Assembly: GCA_003993805.1 (NCBI GenBank)
Contig: RSEF01000012.1
Span: 1,105,731-1,169,730 of the forward strand
Reading direction: 5' to 3'
DNA: 64,000 bases
Source: Himantopus leucocephalus
Taxonomy: Eukaryota; Chordata; Aves; Charadriiformes; Recurvirostridae
Shown: positions 53,346 through 64,000 of the stretch, one piece after another
Numbering within the stretch: the stretch's first letter is position 1
How the letters are laid out: each line of letters opens with the position of its first letter
Notes under the pieces: generated by a model
What the model was told of the DNA's origin: nothing
The model's input: only the letters and a program-made list of their open reading frames with translations
The model's database searches: none
Program-made: the position numbers and the translations under genes

Positions 53346-55523
53346 AAAAAAAAAAAGAAGAGAAGAAAAAGTTTGGGTATGAGCGGAGCTTGTGCCTTAT
53401 CCAAGCCTGAAGGAGAATTTAAAGATTTAATTACAGCTAATGAGAACATATTTCAAAGCTGCAAAGCTCTTTTTGCAGCTTAATAAAGCATAGAAGGAAA
53501 CACTGAAGTGCGATGCTCCCATGGGGTGCAAAGTGTGTTGCTCTGGGAACACATTCAAAACCCAAAGGGAAGTGGAGAGTGATCCAGAGGCCAAAGGGGA
53601 AAGGCGAATCCTGCCATGAGATGGTCACTCCTTTTCCAGCTTTTGCATATTAAAATTCCTCTTGAGCTCTTCTGAGACTTACTACGTTAGGCAAAGCTTA
53701 TAGTAAGCAGAGAACCTGAAAAACTGTCCTCCAGGGAACCAACATGGCTTGCAGAGCCATCTCTGCCAAATCGGTTTACTTATGAAATATTAATGCAGTA
53801 CTGATCCCAGTTGCTGGCTTTGACAGCACTGGAGACCAAAGACCTCTGTAATTCGTAAGGGGTGGCCAGTATATTGTGAGTGCCTGGCCAACACGGTTGA
53901 GGCTGAAGGCAGCCCATAACGGGGCTCAGTCCCCACACGTGTTCTGACCTTTCGTGAACACCAAACTTGGGTCCCCTTTGATGCTGTCGCAGCTCAGCAT
54001 TCAGTTCCTGCAGGCAGTGACCATTAGCTGGGGAAAACATAGTCCATTGGTTCAGGCCAAGCAGTATGCTGATGAGTGGTGTCCTGACCAGCCATGGGCA
54101 CATGATCCAGCTTGGACAGAACAGCAGCTAGCCTTAACTTTCCTCCAAACCTCAAACCAAGCTCTAAGGCTTAAGGCCCAACCGTTATTTCCCCCCATTT
54201 GCATTTTCTTCCTATTGATCTTTTATTTTGAGTTCTCGTGGTATTTTCAAGTTAAGATCTCATGGCCCAGTTTGGGTCCATGAGACCTAATCAGATGTTT
54301 GCGAACTTCTCCACTCTAAATTTTCAACTTTTACAAGCACTGACACATTGGTAAGATCAGAGTCCCAGCTCATATGAAACCAGTCTCAAACCAATTCCTA
54401 TCCATCATTCCAACAAATGTTAGAAACTCTTCTTCCTGGCAAACATGGGATACACAAACATGTTTCCTTCTGACGGCGCATGTGAAGAAAGCCTGAGGTC
54501 ATGGATAAAGTTAGGAGAGAGAGCACCAGGTGAGGATACCCGAGGTCTGGGTAGACCTTGAGATACTGGCACGTGATGTCAGGCAGATCAGATGCCCTCT
54601 ATGATCAAAAACCTTTTGATGTGAATGTCAACCCAACTGCTTACACTCAACCTCCCAGGTGGAAAGGGAAACATAAGCCATAATCAGTATTTGTAAAGTT
54701 CCTACAGATACTCATAAAAAAGGCACACAGACCTATTTATCTCAAAGCACTCTAAAATTATGCTATACTATAAAATATACACACTACTGGAGGACCAAAA
54801 TTATTATAAAATGTTTCCATACAAAGGAGTCAGCCACCACAATAACTAAACCATGAATTTCTTTCTACCTGGAAACTACCAGATGAGTCGTATTTCTCCC
54901 GTTGAATGCTCAAATGTATCTCACCAAATTGAATGAATTCGTTACTTGAAATTCCGCTGCATCGTATGACCCTATTTCAGTGAACGCCTTACAAACAGTG
55001 AATTTCATATAGCTCATGGTCAAATTTAGAAATTTACTCCATATTGAATAATTATAGAAGCCCCAGTACTGCATGTGTTCCCCATTTTGGTGGCTATGTA
55101 CTAACAGCTTGCAAGGCATCACAGGAAACATGAGATGCAGAGTACATGTTCAGAGATAATTTGAGCAAACACATTTCCTTTGCTTAGAAAAAAATCAAAC
55201 AGCAGAAACACTGCTGTTGGAATGATCACAGAAAGATAAAAAAGGCTACAGAAAAGGTAAAAAAAAATAATCCAACCCCCAAAAAACATTCAAACAGAAC
55301 ATTTATACAAAAAGCAAAAATAGTCACAAGCTGATTTGCCATTTGGTTTCCGGCCCCAGTTTACTGAGCGAGGGGTGTTGAGCGAACGGAGGAAATTAGT
55401 TACATTTTTGAGGGTTTGACACAGCTTAAAGAATAATTTTCATGACATCAACAAATAGTTTGATTTGGAATCCGAGTACAAAATTCAACTCACTAGCAAG
55501 TCCTTACTCAGGCTAAAGAAACA
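53346..55523. other. Single-copy non-coding DNA
   Basis: Nothing recognisable apart from the A run at 53343-53356 and short A-rich stretches near 55189 and 55259-55268. No exon, RNA gene or transposon is seen. Confidence 0.55.
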
Positions 55524-55630
55524 GTGGACTTGACAGTGCTTGGTTAACGGTGGACTTGACAGTCCTCGGTTAACGGTGGACTTGATGATCTTAAAGGTCT
55601 CTTCCAACCAAAACAATTCTATGATTCTAA
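55524..55630 (+). mobile_element. CR1 LINE 3' tail with internal tandem repeat
   Basis: Short 5'-truncated CR1 copy. It ends GTGGACTTGATGATCTTAAAGGTCTCTTCCAACC, followed by ATTCTATGATTCTA, the CR1 terminal octamers (about 55617-55630). The 26-base segment GTGGACTTGACAGTGCTTGGTTAACG is present at 55524-55549. It recurs at 55550-55575 with two changes, and a third unit begins at 55576 and leads into the conserved 3' block. CR1 3' ends normally have one such segment followed by a related one, so an extra copy has probably been added by slippage. It is non-coding and non-autonomous. Confidence 0.88.
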
Positions 55631-58151
55631 AAAAGATCATCCTGCAGGTGCTCAGAACTTAAAAACTAAACTGAACCCTTCCCACTCTTCAATGTGAGGA
55701 GGAAAGGTTATTTAAATCCTCCTACCTTTTATTCAGTAAATCCATCTCTTGCAGCACACCACGCAGCGGATTCTTTATGCACAGTCTGTAATTGCACATG
55801 CCCATGTGTCGTACAAGTGCCAGGTATTTGGCTGCAATAGCTGTTACTGGGCCACTGCACAGCTAAAAATGGTGGACAAACATAAAATAACGCTTTAAGC
55901 TCCAGCCAGCAACCTGGCTATCTAGGGACCCGATTTTTCCTTCTGTAATAAGCATAAGAACTGCAGCTTACAGATTTTTATGGACAAATTACTGCTGTTT
56001 TCACAGATATCCACATCAACAGTGAGAATTTTGCCCTGGAAGAGGTCTCTGTGCTACGCCAACAGGGGCAAGCCCGGCTCCGGAAGGAGCTCAAAGCAAG
56101 TGTGCATCCATCCATGCGGACATGCCAGACACCACATGGCCCTTAGCACTGCAGGGATGAATTCAACTGGTGGTGAAGATATCACCTCTGTGCTGCTGTT
56201 GGTTTTCCAGTAGTGCTACGAGAGCGCTCTGGGGTTGCAACCACAACCAACAGCTAAGAGACAGTGTCAGTAAATAGCACTGGAGCATATGCAACGTAAG
56301 CCCTGGGGTTTTAGGACCAGGAAAACTGCTGCAAACCACCGTCTGCGTGCTGCTCTTTATTTCAGCACTTAAAGTGGAAGAAACAGTCACAAAATATCTA
56401 CCAGTGTGCCTCAGAAGCTGTACAGCACAACAGCAAAGTCGTGCACGAGCATTACCTGGTGATGACGATCAACTTGTTCTCGGCTATATATGGCTCCATT
56501 AAGTGATTTATTTTGGAAAGTCCCATCTCTACAGAGCATCAAGAGGTACCTCTGGTTGTGCATGAATCCTAGAAGGGTCAAAACCCAGCAACAATCCCTG
56601 TCACAGAATTATACGAATACAATACCCTGTACCAGAGAGAGCGGTTCAGAGCAGCTAGTCTCACATATCCGGCCCTCAGGCCACCCTGCTGGGATATGGC
56701 TGCAGAAACGGGAGTCAAGTCAATGTAAAAACCCCAAGCTCAACAAAACCCAAGAGCTTTACTTAAGAAACTGCCAAAATCCTAGGAGAGGACTCACACC
56801 TTGACTCCTCTGAAACCACAGATGACGACTGGCTGGGTTTTTGTTCACTTGCTTGTTCTTCTTTAGGACAAATACATTTAAAACCAGTTTACTCTTGCCA
56901 ACAAGTGGCTATTAAGATCCGTGGGCAAAACCCTGCAATTTATTCGTAGACTAACACTATTTGCGAAAAAGCACCAAAATTAGTTGATAAACATAATAAA
57001 TCACCTTCCCAAAGGCACCCTGTGCATCCTGCAGCCAGCACAATCCCACCGCCACAAGCAGTCACTCGGCAAGGCTGTTCAGCCTAAGCCAGCGACGGCC
57101 CATGTGCAGAGCCCACCAAGGGCACATAACGACCACCGACAGAGTAGAGCTGATGGTCCACGGGCCCATCCTTGCTACTGGGATGTTTTACACACCCGGT
57201 TCCACCTTTCACCAAAAAGATCGGTCGGAGACACTGTATGGAGCCTCCACACCCCAGCTCGGCAGAGCGCTGTGTGCTGGAGAGATGGGTGTTTAAATAC
57301 TGAAGAGCTTAGCAACAAATGCTAGGTACACACAGCAGGTAAATCATTTATCAACTTCTCCATGTCTATTAGCCAAAGCAAATATTCACAGTGTGATGTG
57401 CCAACAGCAAAAGGTGTATTTTTTTGTTTGGACCAGGCAAAAGTTCTTTACTCAACCGTGGCATTAACTTTATTTTCTTTCCCAATTGTGGAGGGAAAAA
57501 AAAAAGATATTGCACCAAACTAGTGCCCATAATGCAGCTGTCCCTGAAGACAGAAGCTACCCCAAGTGAAGAACGCACTTTGATTTGCTAATGCTTTCCT
57601 GCTTCCCTCCGGTTTGCATTTCAAGTAGGCGTCAGTCTCTAGGAAGCTCAGAAATACACTCTTAACCTCTTGGAGTTCAACTTCTCACGGTAACACACTA
57701 AAACACCTCCTGCTCCAGGAGCTTATTAGGTTGAGCAGGACTTGTCCTTGTCAGTCTGCTGCTCAAGTGTGAAAATAATTATTCCTTTGGCACTTTATTC
57801 AGTTCCGTTCTGCTCCTTATAAGTATTGGAGCTCATTAGCACAAAATACAGTGTCTGAGAAGTATTAATGCAAAGCAAAACGTGGAGATAAGAGTTTGAA
57901 ATCTACGTGTAAAGCTCCATTTCCCAAAGTTTCAGTGGGTGCTAAAGCCACCTAGGTCTGGGAAAAATCCTTCTGGTTTTAGTCTCCATAACGGCCCACC
58001 CAAGCAACCCAAACAGATGCTTTTATTTAGGCATTTGAGAAGAAAAACCCCCAAATCCCAGACAAACCAAAAACCCCATGAGGCTACGTGAAGGTGGAGG
58101 GGGGAGCATCCTGCCACGGGGCTGGGGCAGTCTATGCAGAGAGGGAAATTT
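55631..58151. other. Single-copy non-coding DNA
   Basis: No exon or transposon is recognisable. The stretch 57770-57935 is AT-rich with AATAATTATTCC and GTATTAATGCAAAG words and may be regulatory. An A run lies near 57495-57505. Confidence 0.5.
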
Positions 58152-58337
58152 GGGCCTCGAGCCCCTCTGCCCAAGGAGAGTCCCAACTACCTGGNNNNNN
58201 NNNNNNNNNNNNNNNNNNNNNNNNNNNNNNNNNNNNNNNNNNNNNNNNNNNNNNNNNNNNNNNNNNNNNNNNNNNNNNNNNNNNNNNNNNNNNNGGGCCT
58301 CGAGCCCCTCTGCCCAAGGAGAGTCCCAACTACCTGG
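58152..58337. repeat. 43-bp duplicate flanking a 100-N gap
   Basis: The sequence starting GGGCCTCGAGCCCCTCTGCC occupies 58152-58194 and, identically, 58295-58337. Exactly 100 Ns separate the copies (58195-58294), a placeholder length. The two contig ends overlap by 43 bases, so there may be no missing sequence at all. Alternatively the gap hides a tandem repeat whose unit includes this segment. Confidence 0.9.
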
Positions 58338-58405
58338 CACTGTACACCTCTTGGGCATGTGCTGTACCCACAGACAGGCCGGTGACACCACGCTCTGTTT
58401 TAAAA

Positions 58406-58634
58406 GAAGGCCATACCCTCTCCACATTTTGCATTAGACATCTATGAACTGACCTCTGCTATGAACATTAGATGCTTTAGCCCTGATTAAGAGGAGAACT
58501 TAGGACAGACCCTTTTCCANGAAGGCCATACCCTCTCCACATTTTGCGTTAGACATCTATGAACTGACCTCTGCTATGAGCATTAGATGTTTTAGCCCTG
58601 ATTAAGAGGAGAACTTAGGACAGACCCTTTTCCA
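58406..58634. repeat. 114-bp duplicate flanking a single N (assembly join)
   Basis: Positions 58406-58519 and 58521-58634 are the same 114-base sequence starting GAAGGCCATACCCTCTCCAC, with one N at 58520 and three mismatches. Like the other joins, this is best explained as unmerged overlapping contig ends. The mismatches could be allelic differences or low-quality contig ends. Confidence 0.87.
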
Positions 58635-60930
58635 AAGCCATCACTGGCCCACTTACATGTCCCCACGTGTTGACTACTGCGTAGCCTATTCCCGTGCTAC
58701 TTGTATAGGGCAACGACAAACAGCTTTAGGGTTACAGCCTCCTGAGACTCCAGATCCTTCCAGTTAAGTGCTGCAAAGCTGAGGTCTTTCGTCCCTTAAA
58801 AGAAAACTGTTTGCAGATACAGATCAAACACACCATGAACATCACAACCACCCTGGACAGCACGACAGCTCGCTTTGTCTTTTCACTGAAACACCTTGTG
58901 AGGCAGAAAAGCTGCAGTGTCTCCTTCACACACAGATGTTGCACCACCAAGGGTCCTGCCCGAACTGACCACTGTAATATTTCCTTGAGGACTTATACTT
59001 CAAGGCTGGGACTCCGTCATGCTGGGGGAAACTCCGGCAGCAGCTTCCCAACCTTTCATTTCTGTAAGAGTAGCAAAGCTGGGCCAGATCACAAGGTAAA
59101 ATACGGGACCACGCCTCTTAACACCTTGAAAATGTTTTCTATCAGCTACAGAGAATGTTTTCTGTACATCAACCGAAGAAAACCGCAGCGGGCTGGGCTC
59201 AGCACTCGCACTTGCCCACAAACCCTCCAACGTGTTTTGCAAGGTGCAAGCACAAACCCTGTTGACTCCTTGGCACTAACGGCTGCCCCTTCCTTTACGG
59301 GCTGGCCCGCTGCTGCTAATCAGTCACCCAGTGAAAAGAAAAGGAGCTGGTCTACGTGCTTGGAGGCTGGTGCGCACGTAATTAGCTCACCGACCTCAGC
59401 CGCTGAACATGAAGGTTAAACACAAGAGCGGATATGAACTTTGGACACTCATCAAAGATACACTTGGTAGCAGGGAGAATGTTTAGAAAGGAGATAAACA
59501 TAACTGCAAGGAAGGCCAGAGAGGGGGGTCCTGAACTGACTGCTCCCACAGAGCCCCCCAGTTGAAGCAGCGCTACCCAAAGGGGCAACGACACAGAGGC
59601 TTCATTGCTGCCGTTCACTTGCTTTACATCTGAAGCTACACACGGTACTTCTAGAGCCACTTCTCATACTGATGCTAACCTGAGAGCAGGCAGCATTTAT
59701 ATTGCAAGAGATTTGCATGACTCGCATCTTCCCGCACGCTCTTTACTGCTACCCAATACATTTTTTTGTCCCCTTGTTATGTCTCTTCTCTAGCAATTTG
59801 CTGCTTCTTCTGGGATATGCAGTGAGTTTGGTATCAAATTAAGGACAGACGAGTGGTATGCAGTGTCACAACTGTGCTGTTAATGATGAAGCTGAGCAGC
59901 AGCCCTCAGCCTCCGTAGGCAGGGCAACACCCACACCTGAGAGCTGCTCCATGTTTAGAGGTGCTGGTGAAGAGTTGCAATGTCAAAAATCAGAATGAAA
60001 AAAAAATAGCGGGGGAAAAAAAAAAATCTGTTATTTCCTTGCTCGGTTCCACTTTGTTGCATTTTTTAAGTAAAACTAACAAAACAGAATTAAGAAAATG
60101 AGGCTAAATTTAGACTAAAAAAAAGGAATTAGGAAAAACTTATTTCATTACATATCATCTCACTGAAACAAATGTTTCCTTACACTTCAAAACCCTCAGG
60201 CACAGAAATGGGAGTGCAGAAGGTTGTTGACTTTCAGTCCTCTTTTTCTAGGAGCAAACAGGAAAACAGTGCGAGCAATGCACGCCTGAACTCTTCCCAG
60301 TAACTCCAGTAAGGAGTGAGTTATAAACAAAGTACGGTTGTTCTGAATGACTATGGGATAGGAAAGAGGACAAGTGTTTCAATCTGATATCTTTCAATGA
60401 CTTTACCAGCCCAAAAGCTCTTCCTCTAACGGAGACCGTGTCTGGCACAATATCTTTATCTGATCTTTTATCTGTACAGAGGAAAGAGTACCAGGCCCAT
60501 AGCTTCCTATAAGCACACGTCATTGTGGTTAATCTGTAACATCCCTCATTATGTCTTCACATACAACGAGGGGTTGACGTGATGCTCTACGTGTCTGTTC
60601 TCCTCTAACATCAACTCTGAAGGCTCCCACCAGCACCAGCCCCACCTTGAACTGATGCCATCTCCAGTGCTCTGTGAGAAATGTGAGCGTTGGCTTGCAG
60701 CAACTCACGCTGCTTCCCACTTCAGTTGAAATCTAAATACTGGCTAAAATAAACAGGTTATGGTTTATACTGTCACTGCATCATCGTGTCCTGAATCAGT
60801 TCTTACCCTGGGAAACTCCTACTGAGTCCGAGAGACTTTGTCTTGAGTGAGGGTTCAGGCTAGGAGGAAAGGTTTCAACCACCAAAATCACTTGCGGGTA
60901 CACGAATGGGGTAAAGTCCAGGGGAGTGAT
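58635..60930. other. Single-copy non-coding DNA
   Basis: The plus frame open over 58811-59419 is about 200 codons, near the longest in the window. It starts in frame at TTG, shows no domain and is best taken as chance. A-rich stretches lie at 59998-60028 and 60117-60124. No other feature is seen. Confidence 0.5.
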
Positions 60931-61168
60931 CATAGAATCACAGAATGGTTAGAGTTGGAAGGGACCTTGAAGATCATCTAGTTCCAAACCCCCTGCCATG
61001 GGCAGGGATGCCTTCCACCAGACCAGGTCACTCAAAGCCCCATCCAACCTGGCCTTGAACACCTCCAGGAATGGGGCATCCACAACTTCTCTGGACAACC
61101 TGTTTCAGTGTCTCCCCACCCTCAGAGTAAAGAATTTCTTCCTAATATCTAATCTAAATCTACCCTGA
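60931..61168 (-). mobile_element. CR1 LINE fragment, 3' end
   Basis: On the plus strand it begins with the inverted terminal octamers (CATAGAATCACAGAATGG). The 3' block GAGTTGGAAGGGACCTTGAAGATCATCTAG follows, then the GCCATGGGCAGGGATGCCTTCCACCAGACCAGG segment. Similarity ends near TAATCTAAATCTACCCTG (61151-61168). This CR1 type differs from the copy at 25323-25700, so the two belong to different subfamilies. It contains only the end of ORF2 and the 3' untranslated region. Truncation at the 5' end is the usual outcome of incomplete target-primed reverse transcription. Confidence 0.94.
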
Positions 61169-64000
61169 TGAGAAGGTTTGTCTTGTTTTGTGTGGGTTTT
61201 TTTAGCTGAACGGGCTTGGCCCCACAGCGGAGGGACAAAATCTAGGGACCTTACAGACAATCTGTTAAAGCAGTCACAATGGAGAAAACTGGCTATACTT
61301 ATTCAGAATTGAAATGGATCAGTCGCAGAAATAATGTCGGCTTGTGTTGTCCTTGATCCCCCGGTTACCTCGGCTGGGTAAGGATGTGTTGAAAGATGAG
61401 AGCCCCCAGCCAGAAAATCCTCTGGCAGCTCCCTGCCTAAGCATACAGAGTTTTATCTTCCTCTCCAGAGGGCCCATTTCAGCTTTGCAGAACAATATCA
61501 GCTCTGGCCTGTTAGGATAAAAGCTCTCCTGACCAGCTAACCATGCCATCTCCTAAAACAGAGGCCTTCACTAGCCCTGGAGGAACAGAATACACACTGG
61601 GTTTTCCTTCTGTCCTTATGGATTGAACCATCCACCTTGGGTTTCCAACACAAGAATTACCTGTACAATAGCTAGACTTAGAAGTACAGGAAGATAAGGA
61701 TGCTCCCATCTCCCTACTAGCCAAGGTGCCTGGACAGAGAAGACGACTCGGGCTTGTGCTGGAAAAACAGAGCTCTGATAAGGAAAACCATCCCAAGCAG
61801 CCCTTTCAAGCCCAAATGCAGGTACTGAGGGTATTTATTTGATTATTAATGACTGCTCTTGTTCACTTTATACAAAATTCCCATTGCAAGATGCTTTCTT
61901 GAAGGCCCAAAGGATTGCTGAGCTGCCTTTAATCAAAACTGTAGCGCTTGCATTGCAGGCAGCTATCAGCGTGCAGAAACCTGCCCTTGTGAATCTTGGG
62001 GGGTCCAGTGTGATTTTAACTGAAGGATGTTATGAGCTCACATCTCAGCTGCACCAAGTGGAAAAGGAGGTCTGGATCCCAGCTCTGATGATGCTCTGTA
62101 TAGAGAGCTCCCTACGTCTGCTATGTTAAAACCACTACAGCCGGCCACCACCCTGACATACTTTAGGAAAAGGATCTGGAACTGGGGAAAAAAAATGAAC
62201 TGCAATAATATTTACCTTTCCAGGCCATGGCTGAAATCCTTTATGGCAGGCAGACTGGGAGTTTTATGAGCTGATGTTATCTATCTTATTTGTAGGGGAT
62301 TGCACATGAAGGCATAATAACAAAACCGAACCAAAGGGATGGAGACAGACATCATGATGAACACAGCGGTTCAACCCAGTCACCTCACAGCTTGCTCCAT
62401 AAGGTATTCCCCTGCTTTACCTACTCATCAATCACTTTTTGCACTAGATTAAACTTTCCTGATCAGCATTTTCAGCACTCTGCTGTGCCACCGAATTCAG
62501 GCTTTAAATGCCTTGTTTTGGAAGAGCATCTCTGTTTGCTAATGGGTCCTGTTCACTCACATCAATTTAAGCATCACAGAAAGCTGTGCAGGCAAATTCC
62601 CTCCTTGCCCTCAGCTTCCCTCATTCTCTCCTCTGCACGTGGCTTTACAGTTTGGGATCCTGCGTACTGACGGGTCATCCACAGCTCTCAAGTCATGGAA
62701 TGACTGGCTCGCATTTACTGCACCAAAGGAAAACAGTGTGGCTTTTCACGGCTGTGCCTAGATGAGACGCTGTGTTTTGTACAGTGCAGCTGTTCCATTG
62801 TGTAGTTTAGAAAAAAAGTTCCCATGAATCTAAAAACTATGAAAACATTTTGCTGGGTCACCTACAGCAGCTTCAGTTGTGTGCCATTAATGGGAATGAC
62901 AGCAATACGTTAATCAAATAATCCTGCTGAGTTTAATACGTGGGGCGTGTTCTGCCTTGCAACTCTTTTATTCCTGTAATTGGCGGATGACCCAGTTATA
63001 GGTTTATGATTATTTTTCCACTGTGAAATTTTAAACCTACCACATTGTTTTCAAGCTGTAGAAATGATCTACGCATCTCTACATGATCCTTTAAATACCA
63101 GAGCAGAGGAGGTAAAACCAAAAAACAGTATTCCCCTTGAATGTGTTGGTTGGTGCCTTTAAGACATTCCTTTTTTATGTAGAAAAGGTGGGCTGCCACT
63201 TCCAGGAGATCTTAAAAATGATCAAATAATCAGTAGATTGGTACCTAGGACTGTTCTCTTTAAAAAAAACCCTTTTAGATGAAATACTTTGCTCAAGCAA
63301 TTCTAAACAGTTAGAAATAAAGATCAAGTACACTTTGAACTGTAATGTTATTTTGAATAAAAGTACTCAATGCTTTTTGTTTTGCAAGTACTAAGCCAAG
63401 ATGCTTTGCTGATTTCTAATTCATTGAGGAAAAAAAAAAGGGGATGATGGGCGAAAGTGACTTTTTCATGGAGAAGGTGCAGGTGAAACCATCGTGCCCA
63501 TCTCCTGCTGCAGCCAGGCCTGCTTTTCTGCATTAGTGTCGGAAGCTGATCTCCTTAATTACAGTGAGGGCTGCTCCCCTCTGTAGCTGCTTTGCCCGAT
63601 TCTAACAGGACCAACTATGGCAAAAGTCAGGATTTGGAAGGAGCTGGCATTATCCAGAACCTCAACCTACAGAATAGTTTTTGCTTGGAATATTTTCACC
63701 TAGGACTGTGAACAAGGACACCTAATTTATACTCCCAGGCCCACTTGCTGGCTTAGGCAGGACTTGCAGAATGTGGTTTTGCCTCTTGGAACCTTTACAT
63801 CCACCTTTTCCCCTTTCTCCATCACCACTGTCCTTTGTCTGGCTTCTCCGGTTAGAGTCTAAGCTCTGCAAAGCAGGATGGATCACCTACCACGACAGCA
63901 GCAGTATTGAGCTCCATACGTGGCCTTTTCTAAAATGGATGTCAGTATAGCAGCATTACTCACCAGAGCCAAACATGCATTTCTTATTTTCTCTGCATTG
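61169..64000. other. Single-copy non-coding DNA to window end
   Basis: No exon is recognisable. A TAAT-rich patch at 62850-63025 is listed separately. Short A runs occur near 62188 and 63430. The window ends in ordinary sequence with no boundary signal. Confidence 0.5.
62850..63025. promoter_or_regulatory. Candidate homeodomain-type regulatory patch
   Basis: Several words typical of homeodomain sites occur in about 170 bases of non-repetitive sequence: GCCATTAATGGG, CGTTAATCAAATAATCC, GTTTAATACG, CTGTAATTGGCGG and ATGATTATTTT. Function is inferred from composition only. Confidence 0.2.

Noticed and set aside
58811..59419. About 202-codon open plus frame
   Set aside because: Starts at TTG, mixed composition with no domain or codon bias. 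Treated as chance.
1..64000. Endogenous retrovirus, CRISPR array, tRNA or rRNA genes
   Set aside because: No paired LTR-like termini, viral protein motifs, regularly spaced repeats, or tRNA/rRNA signature sequences were recognised on either strand by eye. tRNAscan, Infernal and RepeatMasker would settle this.

Overview
The window looks like avian nuclear DNA. It holds fragments of CR1 (chicken repeat 1) LINEs with the bird-type 3' end (tandem ATTCTATG-like octamers and a GGTCCCTTCCAAC-like block), little other repeat content, moderate GC, and no compact gene organisation. Reptiles carry CR1 as well, so 'bird' is the best inference and not proof. There are no bacterial, phage or viral genes, no operons and no CRISPR array.

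Almost all of the 64 kb is single-copy non-coding sequence, either intergenic or intronic. I found no complete protein-coding gene. The only segment that reads like a conserved coding exon is on the minus strand at 39567-39690. It is 124 bp, uninterrupted, has G/C-rich third codon positions and ends at a good GTGAGG donor, but I do not recognise the protein.

Four CR1 copies are visible: 25323-25700 (-), about 38010-38775 (+), 55524-55630 (+) and 60931-61168 (-). The 38 kb copy is the largest. It keeps the endonuclease part of ORF2, lacks the reverse transcriptase, resumes near the ORF2 C-terminus and then runs into a 100-N assembly gap. Minor repeats are a GGTAT pentanucleotide array, a 30-bp tandem duplication, AT-rich low-complexity DNA at 47.2-47.5 kb, several A or T runs of 14-18 bases, a G-quadruplex motif and a 22-bp perfect palindrome.

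Assembly quality matters here. There are two 100-N gaps and six single-N joins. Five of these eight breaks are flanked by the same sequence on both sides (36 to 114 bp copies). They look like unmerged contig overlaps and not like biological tandem repeats.

Several AT-rich but non-repetitive stretches dense in TAAT/ATTA cores (for example 15.8, 27.1-27.3, 53.0-53.3 and 62.9 kb) resemble conserved regulatory elements of vertebrate gene deserts. This is a composition-based guess that needs an alignment. I see no previously undescribed biological system.
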